Positions 7,973 through 16,580 are shown, counted from the first letter of the stretch. The stretch: DNA of 64,000 nt from UBA5314 sp035560815 (GCA_035560815.1 DATMYR010000027.1:24305-88304), one strand, 5' to 3'. Numbers and translations: made by a program. Notes: a model not told the origin generated them from the sequence alone.

Positions 7973-8695
7973 ATGGAGTTCGGCCAACGCTTACGGGATG
8001 AGCGGTTAAAGCAGGGATTGTCCCTGGATGAAATTGAAGAAGAGACCAAGATCCGAAAGTACTATATCGAGGCTTTGGAAAGGGAAGATTTTCGAGCTCT
8101 GCCACCCCCAGTTTATGCCAGCGGCTTCGTCAAACGCTACGCTGTGATGCTAGGACTGGATGAACAGGATATGGTTCGGGAGTTTAAAGAGCGGGCCTAC
8201 GGACCGGAGGAAGAACCGGAGCCCGAGCAAATCGTTGAGCCTCTGCCGGTAAAGGAAAAGAAGCCTTTACCGGTAAAGAACATTATAGCAGGTTTGGTAT
8301 TCCTGGGACTGGTTCTATGGTTGGGAAGCTACCCGGCTTCTTGTATAGCCAGACGCGGGCAAGAGAAAGTTACGCCTACCCAGCCCCAGGTTGGGCAAAA
8401 ACAAAACACGAACTCTCCGACCCAAACGCCGGTTAAGCCTGCGATCCAAACCGCCGGGTTGAAAGTTAAGGTAGATGCTGTTCAGCGCAGTTGGTTGTCT
8501 GTTACCGTTGACGGTAAGAATGTATATACGGGTACTATGGCTGTCGGAGATAGTAAGACATTCGAAGGAACAAGTAATGTCCATATTCATACCGGCAATG
8601 CAGGTGGGATTAAACTTTCGCTGAACGGCCAGGAGGTGCCAGCCCTGGGTAAAGTGGGCGAAATCAAAGATCAAGATTTTAAAGCCGGTCAATAA
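7973..8695 (+). CDS. rodZ: RodZ-like cytoskeletal/helix-turn-helix membrane protein
   Basis: 240 aa. RodZ links the MreB filament to the membrane and supports rod shape. An N-terminal Xre-type helix-turn-helix (LRDERLKQGLSLDEIEEETKIRKYYIEALE) occupies residues 5-75 with the RodZ signature PVYASGFVKRYA. An acidic/proline linker leads to one membrane segment (about 105-122), then a DUF4115 beta domain (QRSWLSVTVDGKNVYTG). ATG 7973 is 11 nt after GGGAG; TTG 7967 is an alternative. It precedes rimO and pgsA, the common Firmicutes order. The 160 nt upstream show no further gene. Confidence 0.85.
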   Translation: MEFGQRLRDERLKQGLSLDEIEEETKIRKYYIEALEREDFRALPPPVYASGFVKRYAVMLGLDEQDMVREFKERAYGPEEEPEPEQIVEPLPVKEKKPLPVKNIIAGLVFLGLVLWLGSYPASCIARRGQEKVTPTQPQVGQKQNTNSPTQTPVKPAIQTAGLKVKVDAVQRSWLSVTVDGKNVYTGTMAVGDSKTFEGTSNVHIHTGNAGGIKLSLNGQEVPALGKVGEIKDQDFKAGQ

Positions 8696-8719
8696 ACACT
8701 AGGGAAATAGGAGAAGCAA

Positions 8720-10054
8720 GTGAAGGTAGGTTTTATCAGTCTGGGTTGTGCGAAGAACCGTGTTGACACCGAAATCATGATGGGAGTCGTTAAAAAGGCC
8801 GGTCACCAGTTGGTAGAAAGGCTAGAGGAAGCAGAGACAGTCATTATCAATACCTGTGGTTTTATTTCCGAAGCCCAGGAGGAAGCAATTGATACCATCC
8901 TGGAAACCGCACGCCTTAAGGAGCAGGGGGGGTTAAAACACCTTCTGGCGGTGGGCTGTCTTACCCAGAGATTTGGCCAGCAGATTTACCAAGAGATACC
9001 TGAGCTGGACGGAGTTCTGGGTATTGCGTCTTTTGATGCTCTTGAAGGAGTGCTGGAGGAAATTGCTTCCGGAGGCAGGGTCTTGCAGACACCTTCTCTG
9101 CCGGAAATCCTGGTTGAAAAACGTCCGCGTATACTCAGCACACCGCCTGGTTGGGCTTATCTTAAAATCGTTGACGGATGTGATAACCATTGCCGCTACT
9201 GCACGATTCCTTCCATCAGAGGAAAGTTTCGCTCCCGGTCTCTGGAAGAGTTAAGCGGGGAAGCGCAGAAGCTGGTCCGCCAGGGTATTAAGGAACTCAT
9301 CCTGGTGGGGCAGGATACAGCTTGCTATGGACGCGATTTGTATGGAAAAGGATGCATGCCGCAGCTTTTGGAGCTGCTAGCCCAAATTCCCGACCTTGAA
9401 TGGCTGCGGGTAATGTACTTGCATCCCGCTCACATTGATCAGGAGATTATTGAAGCCCTGGCCGGGCAGGATAAGGTCATCCCTTATCTGGAAACGCCCA
9501 TTCAGCATGCCTCCTCCCGGATCTTACAAGAAATGGGACGGCGGCATGACCGGCAACATCTGGAAGAGTTGATATCTTCACTAAGGGCTCGGATTCCGGG
9601 GCTGGTTCTGCGTACCACCGTAATGCTAGGCTTTCCTGGCGAGCAGGACAGCGACTTTCAGGAGTTGGAGGATTTCGTCCTAGGGACCGAATTTGACTGG
9701 TTGGGTGCTTTCGTTTTCCAAGCCCAGGAGGGGACCCCGGCGGCTGCCATGACCGGCCAGATTCCTGATGAGATAAAGGTTCAGAGACGAGATAGGATCA
9801 TGACCATTCAGAAGCGCATTACCCGGAAGAAGAATATTGCCCGGGTGAACACCCGGCAGCAGATCCTGGTTTCTGCTCAACTTTCGAAAAATCTTTATTT
9901 GGGACGTGGTTATTTCCAGGCCCCTGAAGTAGACGGTGTAACCCTGCTCAAAAGTGAAACCCCGCTGAAAAAGGGTCAGTTCTTCCCAGCCTGTCTCAAG
10001 GCCGTACGCGACTACGATATGATCGGGGAAATTATTGATGAATCTGCCCAATAG
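8720..10054 (+). CDS. rimO: Ribosomal protein S12 methylthiotransferase RimO
   Basis: 444 aa radical SAM enzyme that adds a methylthio group to an aspartate of ribosomal protein S12. The N-terminal MTTase domain has SLGCAKNRVDTE and NTCGFI with cluster cysteines. The radical SAM motif CDNHCRYCTIP is near residue 155, and a C-terminal TRAM domain binds substrate. GTG start at 8720, 6 nt after TAGGAG. The 3' end overlaps pgsA by 17 nt. Confidence 0.95.
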   Translation: MKVGFISLGCAKNRVDTEIMMGVVKKAGHQLVERLEEAETVIINTCGFISEAQEEAIDTILETARLKEQGGLKHLLAVGCLTQRFGQQIYQEIPELDGVLGIASFDALEGVLEEIASGGRVLQTPSLPEILVEKRPRILSTPPGWAYLKIVDGCDNHCRYCTIPSIRGKFRSRSLEELSGEAQKLVRQGIKELILVGQDTACYGRDLYGKGCMPQLLELLAQIPDLEWLRVMYLHPAHIDQEIIEALAGQDKVIPYLETPIQHASSRILQEMGRRHDRQHLEELISSLRARIPGLVLRTTVMLGFPGEQDSDFQELEDFVLGTEFDWLGAFVFQAQEGTPAAAMTGQIPDEIKVQRRDRIMTIQKRITRKKNIARVNTRQQILVSAQLSKNLYLGRGYFQAPEVDGVTLLKSETPLKKGQFFPACLKAVRDYDMIGEIIDESAQ

Positions 10055-10595
10055 CTTAACAGTTTTGCGCGTGGCGTTAATTCCATTATTTGTGGTTCTT
10101 CTCCTGATTAATATTCCTAATGGAGATTACTGGGCGGCTCTGGTTTTTGGCCTGGCGGCTTTAACCGACACCCTGGACGGTTACTTGGCTCGCCGTTGGA
10201 AGCAAGTAACAAAACTAGGCATAGTCATGGATCCTATTGCCGACAAACTGCTTATCACGGCTGCTTTGATCAGTCTGGTGGAACTGGCCCGGGTTCCGGC
10301 CTGGATTGCCATCGTTATTCTGGGTCGTGAATTTGCTGTGACTGGCCTGCGTGCTTTCAAAGCGGAAGAAGGAATTGTAATCCCGGCCAGTTTTCTGGGG
10401 AAAATGAAGACTTTGACTCAGGTGGTGGCCGTTTTTTTTAGTATTCTGGCACCGGCTTACCGCCCATATATATCCTTCCCTTTGGATTATTGGGTCCTAT
10501 TGTTAACAGTATGTATCACCGTAATATCAGGGGTCGAATATTTCGTGAAGTTCTTGAGTCTCACCGAAGAGTTCTACCGTCCTCACCGGAAATAG
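10038..10595 (+). CDS. pgsA: CDP-diacylglycerol-glycerol-3-phosphate 3-phosphatidyltransferase
   Basis: 185 aa integral membrane enzyme that makes phosphatidylglycerol phosphate. The CDP-alcohol phosphotransferase motif D-G-x2-A-R-x8-G-x3-D-x3-D is complete within DTLDGYLARRWKQV and GIVMDPIADK. Several membrane helices fit the family. ATG 10038 overlaps rimO, so translation is coupled. Confidence 0.95.
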   Translation: MNLPNSLTVLRVALIPLFVVLLLINIPNGDYWAALVFGLAALTDTLDGYLARRWKQVTKLGIVMDPIADKLLITAALISLVELARVPAWIAIVILGREFAVTGLRAFKAEEGIVIPASFLGKMKTLTQVVAVFFSILAPAYRPYISFPLDYWVLLLTVCITVISGVEYFVKFLSLTEEFYRPHRK

Positions 10596-10756
10596 GAGCA
10601 GTTCAGCTTCTGCAGTAATTTTCCAATCTACTCTTTTCCTCACCCAGCTCTCAATAGCCCACCTTAAAAGAGGATTCGTCTGCCTCAGTCCATGAGAACC
10701 TCGTTCGCGCTGCGTTACTTACCATATTTTGATGGGCCATCCTGGCTGCTGGCCTG

Positions 10757-10765
10757 TGCTATAAT
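10757..10765 (+). promoter_or_regulatory. Extended -10 promoter for the gene at 10790
   Basis: TGCTATAAT lies 25 nt before the ATG at 10790, giving a very short leader. No clear -35 is seen. The 190-nt gap after pgsA is otherwise featureless. Confidence 0.55.
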
Positions 10766-10789
10766 AGACCAGAAGAGGGGTGCCGATAA

Positions 10790-11344
10790 ATGCCGAAAAA
10801 CAGCGAATTTAGGGTGGCTATGGCCCTGCTGGCCTTGATATTGGTATTGTCTTTATCCTTCGGATCTTACTATTTATATCAACGCATGGGTATGGAAGCT
10901 CCGCTGGAAAAGCAACTGCTATCCTTGAACAGTGTGGAAAAAGTTAAAATAGACAATAAAAATCAATCTTATGATATTGAGATAACCCTGAAAAAGGTTG
11001 ACGATCTCCAGGTGGTCTACAAGTCCATCCAGAAAGCGGTGGACCGAGCTCTACCCGGGAAAGTCTATGATCTGCACATTGTGGACCGGACAAATACGCG
11101 CCTTCAGGATTTTCTCCAACATTTGCAGCCGGCTGTCTATGAATCACTGGCTAACAACCGTTTCATGTGGTTGGACGAAGAGATTGCTCGGCGCGCCGCT
11201 GCCCAGGGTCTGCATTATAAATTATTCGTTGACTCCCAGCATCTTTTCTTGCAGGTGGAGGACGGGGATGCCTATGCATATCAGGTGATCGAACGCAGCC
11301 CGGAATCATCCTCGACCGTAAATAATCAGCTCCCGACCAGTTAG
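10790..11344 (+). CDS. Single-pass membrane protein of unknown function
   Basis: 184 aa. One N-terminal membrane anchor (residues 10-30) is followed by a soluble domain with a ferredoxin-like alternation of charged strands (VEKVKIDNKNQSYDIEITLK) and helices. The bulk is probably extracytoplasmic. No family is recognised. It has its own short-leader promoter and sits between pgsA and the FtsH-like gene. Confidence 0.7.
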   Translation: MPKNSEFRVAMALLALILVLSLSFGSYYLYQRMGMEAPLEKQLLSLNSVEKVKIDNKNQSYDIEITLKKVDDLQVVYKSIQKAVDRALPGKVYDLHIVDRTNTRLQDFLQHLQPAVYESLANNRFMWLDEEIARRAAAQGLHYKLFVDSQHLFLQVEDGDAYAYQVIERSPESSSTVNNQLPTS

Positions 11345-11423
11345 AGCCCCCACCGGGCTGACACGCCAGGTGGGTAGATCTTAGATAATAAATGCATGTG
11401 TTTTTAATGGGGAGGTTCTTGTC

Positions 11424-12887
11424 TTGAAGGAGATTGCAGTAGGTTCTGGGGTAGGATTCCTAGTATTCCTGGCCGCAATTGGAATCAATGTTATGCCTAT
11501 TCTGTTACTGGTCTTCTTGGCCGGTGGTTTTTATCTTTTTACCCGGACTCAGGGCAGCTTGAAATTGGACCAGGTGGGAAACGGAGTCGGGAAGAACGAC
11601 ATTACCGGCTTTGACCAGATAGGTGGACAGGATTCTGCTATTAAAGAATTGAAAGAAGCCCTGCAGTTTGTGCTCAAACCTGAGGAGATTAGCCGCATGG
11701 GCATAAGGCCATTAAAGGGCATCTTACTGGTCGGTCCTCCGGGTACTGGAAAAACCCTGTTGGCCAGGGCAGCGGCTAATTTTACAAGTTCGGTGTTTAT
11801 TGCAGCATCCGGATCCGAGTTTATCGAAATCTATGCCGGAGTGGGAGCCAAACGCATACGTCAAATCTTTCGAGACGCACGCAAAAAGGCTCGTAATGAG
11901 AATAAAAACAGTGCCATTATCTTCATTGATGAATTGGACGTACTGGGAGCGAAAAGGGGTAGTCATTCCAGCCATATGGAATACGACCAAACCCTTAACC
12001 AGCTCTTAGTGGAAATGGATGGGTTGAGTCAAAATGAGGATCCTCGCATACTAATCGTTGCCGCCACCAATCGTGCCGATTTGCTCGACCCGGCTATTCT
12101 GCGCCCTGGTCGCTTCGACCGTCAGGTGCAGGTCAATCTTCCTGACCGCGTGGGCCGGGTGCATATTCTGGATATTCACACCCGCAATAAACCGCTGGCT
12201 GACCGGGATATTCTGGAGGAAATCGGACGTGAGACTTTCGGGTTTTCGGGCGCTCATCTGGAAAGCCTGGCCAATGAGGCGGCTATTCAGGCCATGCGTG
12301 AAAATTCCGAGATTATTGAACGACATCACTTCTCAGAAGCAGTCAACAAAGTCATGATGGGCGAGAAATTGGACCGTCGGCCCAAACCATCCGAACTAGA
12401 ACGGGTGGGTATTCATGAAGGCGGCCATGCCCTAATCAGCGAACTGCTGGAACCTGGTTCCGTCGCGTCTCTGACCATTACGCCCAGAGGCAACGCTTTG
12501 GGTTTCATGCGCAAGGCGCCTCGAGACGACCAGTATCTTTTTACCCGACAGGAGATGGAAAAACAAATCATGGTGGCAATTGCTGGAGCCCTGGCTGAAG
12601 AACTCGGTTTTGGAGAGCGCAGCACCGGAGCCCGCAATGATTTTGCCCAGGCCTGGAATTTAGCCCAGGAGATCGTTTCCAGTGGTCTTTCATCTCTGGG
12701 CATTATCAACGCCGATGACCTGCCTAAGGACCAGCTTTTTGAAGAGTGTCGGTGTTTGATCGCCCGGCTGGAGGAAAGCACCCGAGAAGTCCTGCAAAAC
12801 AACCGGACATCCCTCCTGGCTATAGCCCAATGCCTGCACGAAGAAGAGAACATAGACCGAACACGTTTCCTGCTCTGCCTGCAGTAA
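11424..12887 (+). CDS. FtsH-like AAA+ zinc metalloprotease, short form
   Basis: 487 aa; canonical FtsH is about 600-650. The N-terminal hydrophobic region (residues 5-42) lacks the usual extracytoplasmic loop between the two membrane helices. The AAA+ module is intact: Walker A GPPGTGKT near residue 110, Walker B IIFIDELD, and the arginine finger region LRPGRFDRQV. The protease domain carries HEGGH as the zinc site and a downstream acidic zinc-ligand region (ARNDFAQAWNLA). It is likely a membrane-tethered paralogue, not the housekeeping FtsH. TTG start at 11424 follows GGGGAGG. Confidence 0.88.
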   Translation: MKEIAVGSGVGFLVFLAAIGINVMPILLLVFLAGGFYLFTRTQGSLKLDQVGNGVGKNDITGFDQIGGQDSAIKELKEALQFVLKPEEISRMGIRPLKGILLVGPPGTGKTLLARAAANFTSSVFIAASGSEFIEIYAGVGAKRIRQIFRDARKKARNENKNSAIIFIDELDVLGAKRGSHSSHMEYDQTLNQLLVEMDGLSQNEDPRILIVAATNRADLLDPAILRPGRFDRQVQVNLPDRVGRVHILDIHTRNKPLADRDILEEIGRETFGFSGAHLESLANEAAIQAMRENSEIIERHHFSEAVNKVMMGEKLDRRPKPSELERVGIHEGGHALISELLEPGSVASLTITPRGNALGFMRKAPRDDQYLFTRQEMEKQIMVAIAGALAEELGFGERSTGARNDFAQAWNLAQEIVSSGLSSLGIINADDLPKDQLFEECRCLIARLEESTREVLQNNRTSLLAIAQCLHEEENIDRTRFLLCLQ

Positions 12888-12917
12888 GGATAGGGTACAC
12901 ACCTCCTCGCTAAGGAT

Positions 12918-12948
12918 AGGGGACACACCCCTTGGGGGAATGTCCCCA
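12918..12948. repeat. 31-bp REP-like hairpin, copy 1
   Basis: AGGGGACA pairs with TGTCCCC, and an inner ACCCC/GGGGG stem gives a nearly continuous hairpin. The reverse complement of 63665-63695 matches it at all but about 3 of 31 positions. A partial tandem copy precedes it (AAGGATAGGGTACACACC at 12888-12905 versus AAGGATAGGGGACACACC from 12912). Confidence 0.8.
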
Positions 12949-12954
12949 TGTTGC

Positions 12955-13157
12955 GCCCGCCGCCGGCGACGACATTTCGCCTAGTGCCGGTGGACCGAAG
13001 ACCGTAGGTCTGAGCGACAGTAAGATCGGGGAGCGTGCGAAGCAAGCGCCCGATATTACAAGTGCCTGTGGTGCACCGGCCAGCTCAAGATGAGCTTAGG
13101 CGAATCCCGAGATGGCAAGTGCCCTTGGGGTGCCGCTTTATGAGCGGCAAGGCATGA
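12955..13157 (+). ncRNA. Multibranched structured RNA, HEARO/omega-RNA-like
   Basis: Nested helices are visible by eye. GGCGA (12965-12969) pairs with TCGCC (12977-12981). GCCGGTG (12986-12992) pairs with CACCGGC (13074-13080) and closes a junction. Inside it are AGACC/GGTCT (12999-13011, loop GTA) and ATCGGG/CCCGAT (13025-13054). Then come AGCTC/GAGCT (13082-13096) and TGCCGC/GCGGCA (13131-13149). The strings ACCGTAGGT and GACAGTAAG resemble remembered conserved bases of IscB/IsrB omega RNAs (HEARO class). No HNH/RuvC gene is adjacent. Strand is inferred from that resemblance. Possible ATGA right-flank motifs are at 13154 and 13187. Confidence 0.6.
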
Positions 13158-13203
13158 AAAATATCCCTGACTAATAGCGCCAAAGTATGATTTTTTAAAT
13201 TTC

Positions 13204-13223
13204 GCCCGGCCTCGCTGCCGGGC
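13204..13223 (+). terminator. GC-rich hairpin, weak terminator candidate
   Basis: GCCCGGC-CTCGCT-GCCGGGC is a perfect 7-bp stem. Only TAGTTTATT follows, with a long T run 20 nt further on, so termination is uncertain. It could also be the end of the structured element. The rest of the 150 nt before cinA shows no gene. Confidence 0.4.
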
Positions 13224-13375
13224 TAGTTTATTCCTGTACTCTTTTTTTTTCAGTGCAACAGGGCATGGCTTTTCTGTGTAGAAATGTATAAACAGGGCAA
13301 TGAAATGAGTAAGACTATCCATGATGGGTTCGGTCCTGCAGAGCTGGCGCAGAACCAGGGAGGAGTTGAAAGGAA

Positions 13376-14626
13376 ATGCAACGGGCTTTTATTATTTCGA
13401 CCGGAACGGAATTAATGCTGGGAACCACGAATGATACGAATACCACCTTTCTTTCGCAAAAACTGACCGCTCTGGGCTTTAAAGTGGTGGGGAAAAGCAC
13501 GGTGGGTGACAGTGAAGAATATATAGGTGATGCCTTTCGCCTGGGCTTGCAAGCCGCCGACCTGGTTGTTTGCAGTGGGGGCCTGGGTCCCACCCGGGAT
13601 GATTTGACCAAAGAAACAGCCTGCCGAGTATTGGGTGTGGAGCAGGTGCTTATGGAAGAGGAAGCCGGGCGCTTGCGGGAGTATTTCCGAAGCAGACAAC
13701 GAGAAATGCCCGAGTCTAATTTGAAACAAGCCACATTTCCTCGTGAAGCCACCGTGCTACGCAACTATTTTGGTACAGCTCCAGGAATGTACCTGAAGCG
13801 CCAGAATACAGTGGTCGTACTCCTGCCCGGCCCGCCCAGGGAAATGCAGCCCATGTTCAAGGGAGAGGTTGAACCGTTACTGAAACAGGACTTTGCTTTG
13901 CAAGCCGACCTCATCGCGCGTCGAACGGTTAAGGTATTGGGCCTGGGGGAGTCGCAGGTAGAAGCACGGATCGGAGATTTAATGGATCATGCCCAGGCTT
14001 ACAGCCTGGCTTTGCTGGCTTGCGACGGGGAAGTGCATATTAAAATCACCGCCGAAGGTGAAAATTCCAGGGACAGTCATGATATCATGGAAAAAATATC
14101 AGTGGAAATACAACAACGTATGGGAAAGCATATCTTTGGCCGGGATGAGGATACTCTGGAAGGACAGGTAGCTGATCTGTTGGTCAGGCGGGGGCTTCGA
14201 GTGGCAGCCGCTGAATCCTGCACAGGTGGATTGCTTTCCAAGATGCTTACCAACCAGCCGGGCAGTTCCAACTTTTTCTGGGGGTCGGTCTGCACCTACA
14301 GCAACCAGGCCAAGGAATCATTCCTGCATGTTTCCCCTGATACCCTGGCTGAATTCGGCGCCGTAAGTCCACAAACGGCTGAAGAAATGGCTCAGGGGTT
14401 GCGCGAGTTTTCCGGAGTCGATATTACCCTTTCCGTAACCGGAATTGCCGGACCGGATGGGGGTAGCGACGAAAAGCCGGTAGGGCTGGTCTACCTGGGC
14501 CTATCGACGCCTGAATCTTGCCAAACTCGGGAACTGCGTTTTGTAGGAACCAGGGATGCCGTACGCACCCTGGCAGCCAAGTGCGCTTTGGACCTGTTGA
14601 GGAGGCACCTGCTGGGGGAGGGATAG
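13376..14626 (+). CDS. cinA: CinA: nicotinamide mononucleotide deamidase / competence-damage protein
   Basis: 416 aa. CinA-family proteins recycle pyridine nucleotides through a C-terminal NMN amidohydrolase and an N-terminal MoCF-like ADP-ribose pyrophosphatase domain. The N-domain shows GTELMLGTTNDTN, SGGLGPTRDDLTKE and LLPGPPREMQPMF. The C-domain (from about residue 255) shows AAAESCTGGLLSKML and VTGIAGPDGGSDEKPVG. Length is normal. It heads cinA-thpR-recA, a widespread Firmicutes order. Confidence 0.95.
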   Translation: MQRAFIISTGTELMLGTTNDTNTTFLSQKLTALGFKVVGKSTVGDSEEYIGDAFRLGLQAADLVVCSGGLGPTRDDLTKETACRVLGVEQVLMEEEAGRLREYFRSRQREMPESNLKQATFPREATVLRNYFGTAPGMYLKRQNTVVVLLPGPPREMQPMFKGEVEPLLKQDFALQADLIARRTVKVLGLGESQVEARIGDLMDHAQAYSLALLACDGEVHIKITAEGENSRDSHDIMEKISVEIQQRMGKHIFGRDEDTLEGQVADLLVRRGLRVAAAESCTGGLLSKMLTNQPGSSNFFWGSVCTYSNQAKESFLHVSPDTLAEFGAVSPQTAEEMAQGLREFSGVDITLSVTGIAGPDGGSDEKPVGLVYLGLSTPESCQTRELRFVGTRDAVRTLAAKCALDLLRRHLLGEG

Positions 14627-14630
14627 ATCC

Positions 14631-15191
14631 ATGAGGCTTTTCGTGGCGATACCGGTAAGTCAGATGGTTAGAGAATACGCTGCGGCTATCAGGAGTGAAC
14701 TGGAGCAGAGCCGTCCCGATGTAAAATGGGTGGAAGCGCAGAACTACCACCTGACGCTGAAATTCCTGGGGGAAGTGAAAGCAGACAATCTGAAGGCCAT
14801 TCAGGCAAAGCTGCAGATGGCAGCCCAGGCTTGCCCGCCCTTTGGCCTGGAGACCAGGGGGGTAGGCTTTTTTCCGAACTCCAATCGGCCCCGGGTTATC
14901 TGGGCTGGAATCAGGGGTGAAATGGACAAAAGTGAGTTTCTTGGTGAACGAATTGACACCTATCTGGCTGAACTTGGTTTCGATCCGGAAAAGAAACGCA
15001 GCTTTCACCTGACTCTGGGGCGGGTGCGTTCCGAACTGGGGCTGAAGGAGCTGTGCCTCAAGACGGCGGGAGTCAACAAGTGCTGCGAGACCATATCATT
15101 TCCCGTGGATAGGTTTTTGCTTATGGTGAGCAAACTTACTCCCCGCGGACCTCAATATTCCATTCTGGAAAGTTATTTTCTGGAAGGTTAG
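14631..15191 (+). CDS. thpR: RNA 2',3'-cyclic phosphodiesterase (2'-5' RNA ligase family)
   Basis: 186 aa. LigT-type 2H phosphoesterase acting on 2',3'-cyclic phosphate or 2'-5' linked RNA ends. Both catalytic HxTx motifs are present: YHLTLKFLGE near residue 43 and FHLTLGRVR near residue 125. It starts 4 nt after cinA ends. Confidence 0.92.
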   Translation: MRLFVAIPVSQMVREYAAAIRSELEQSRPDVKWVEAQNYHLTLKFLGEVKADNLKAIQAKLQMAAQACPPFGLETRGVGFFPNSNRPRVIWAGIRGEMDKSEFLGERIDTYLAELGFDPEKKRSFHLTLGRVRSELGLKELCLKTAGVNKCCETISFPVDRFLLMVSKLTPRGPQYSILESYFLEG

Positions 15192-15193
15192 CA

Positions 15194-15243
15194 TTGACAT
15201 AGCTATACGAGCGTAATAAAATAAAAGGGCGAACATATGTTTG
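15194..15243 (+). promoter_or_regulatory. recA promoter with LexA (SOS) operator
   Basis: TTGACA (15194-15199), 17-nt spacer, TAAAAT (15217-15222) form a good sigma-A promoter. CGAACATATGTTTG at 15230-15243 matches the Gram-positive LexA box (GAAC-N4-GTTY) and overlaps the expected start of transcription. The ATG at 15237 lies inside this operator, so it is not the translation start. Implies LexA repression of recA with DNA-damage induction. Confidence 0.85.
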
Positions 15244-15257
15244 AGGGAGGGGCCGAC

Positions 15258-16283
15258 GTGGATGTAAATCAAGGCAGGACAGATGCTATTAATAATGCCA
15301 TCAAAAGTATTGAGAGACAATTCGGCAAAGGGTCGATCATGAAGTTGGGAGAAGCCACCGCTATGAATGTGGAGGTGATCCCCACTGGCTGTACATCACT
15401 GGACATAGCTCTGGGGGTGGGCGGTTTTCCCCGGGGCAGGGTCATCGAGATTTTTGGGCCGGAATCTTCCGGGAAAACAACGGTGGCATTGCATGTCATT
15501 GCTCAGGCACAAAAGGACGGTGGTATGGCTGCCTTCGTAGATGCCGAACATGCTCTTGATCCCCTTTATGCAAGGAATCTGGGGGTGGACATCAACAACC
15601 TGCTGGTTGCTCAGCCCGACTCCGGAGAACAAGCTCTGGAAATTACTGAAGCCTTGGTCCGCAGCGGAGCCATTGATGTGGTGGTCATAGACTCGGTAGC
15701 TGCTCTGGTCCCCAGGGCGGAACTGGACGGGGAAATGGGAGATGTTCATGTCGGGTTGCAAGCCCGCCTCATGTCGCAGGCCTTGCGCAAATTGACCGGA
15801 CACATCAGTAAATCTCGGGCCTGTGTGGTCTTTATCAATCAGATCCGGGAGAAGGTCGGCGTAGTGTATGGCAATCCCGAGACGACCTCCGGGGGCAGAG
15901 CGCTCAAATTCTATTGCTCTGTGCGGGTGGAAGTAAGGAAGGGCGAAACGATCAAACAGGGTACTGATATTATGGGCAGCCGCACCAAGGCCAAGGTGGT
16001 CAAGAACAAAGTAGCGCCCCCTTTTAAAACCGCTGAATTTGATATCATGTATGGAAGTGGAATTTCCCGGGAGGGAGATCTCCTGGACATCGCCTGCGCT
16101 TTGGACATTATTCAGAAGAGCGGATCCTGGTATTCCTATGAGGGAGACCGCATGGGCCAGGGACGGGAAAATGCCAAAGAATACCTGAAAAACAATGTGG
16201 AGTTCTGCGCAGCTTTGGAGCAAAAGGTTAAGACTTCCACAAAACTACCCGACATTAAAGACAGCAATAGAGAGGAAGCTTGA
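15258..16283 (+). CDS. recA: Recombinase RecA
   Basis: 341 aa from GTG 15258, 7 nt after GGGAGG. It forms filaments on single-stranded DNA for recombination and LexA cleavage. Walker A is GPESSGKT near residue 65; Walker B is VVVIDSVAALVP; loop 2 is FINQIREKVGVVYGNPETT. The C-terminal domain is short but complete. No recX follows; a structured non-coding region does. Confidence 0.97.
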   Translation: MDVNQGRTDAINNAIKSIERQFGKGSIMKLGEATAMNVEVIPTGCTSLDIALGVGGFPRGRVIEIFGPESSGKTTVALHVIAQAQKDGGMAAFVDAEHALDPLYARNLGVDINNLLVAQPDSGEQALEITEALVRSGAIDVVVIDSVAALVPRAELDGEMGDVHVGLQARLMSQALRKLTGHISKSRACVVFINQIREKVGVVYGNPETTSGGRALKFYCSVRVEVRKGETIKQGTDIMGSRTKAKVVKNKVAPPFKTAEFDIMYGSGISREGDLLDIACALDIIQKSGSWYSYEGDRMGQGRENAKEYLKNNVEFCAALEQKVKTSTKLPDIKDSNREEA

Positions 16284-16328
16284 CACTCTTCTGGAAACTA
16301 ACTAAAATTTTAGTAAGGTTCTAGTTGA

Positions 16329-16580
16329 GAAGTCATAACTCGTGGCTTCGACCATAGAGACAAGTGGGTTCTGATGTGGAAATTCAATTGTCCCTGAAGT
16401 TAGGATTGGCGGCCCGGTCTGCCGTCAGTTTATGGATTATAGATGGTGATAACAGGAACAGCTTTGAATTAAACACAGTTAATACGCGCTAGGCTTCATC
16501 TTACCCCAACGCCGGAGATGAAGCCGGGGCGGGGGACCAATTGCAATCGTGGACGGTGCGAGTTCCTCTGACTTCAGACT
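16329..16580 (+). ncRNA. Unidentified structured RNA or long leader between recA and rny
   Basis: The 372-nt gap has no gene. Long-range pairing closes it: GAAGTC (16329-16334) with GACTTC (16570-16575), and inside it CTCG (16339-16342) with CGAG (16559-16562). A 10-bp hairpin GGCTTCATCT/AGATGAAGCC spans 16492-16525, followed by GGGGCGGGGGACC. A terminator follows at once. This could be a stable small RNA or an rny-controlling leader. It does not fit a riboswitch class I know well enough to name. Confidence 0.4.

Noticed and set aside
12413..13045. 210-aa minus-strand frame over the end of the FtsH-like gene
   Set aside because: Arg/Ser-rich antisense translation that also runs through the structured RNA; no start signal.
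16520..16540. Cyclic-di-AMP (ydaO) riboswitch
   Set aside because: GGGGCGGGGGACC resembles one conserved block, but the GGGGTGAATCC block and the 3' CGAATCCGTCAGCTAAC-type end are not present.
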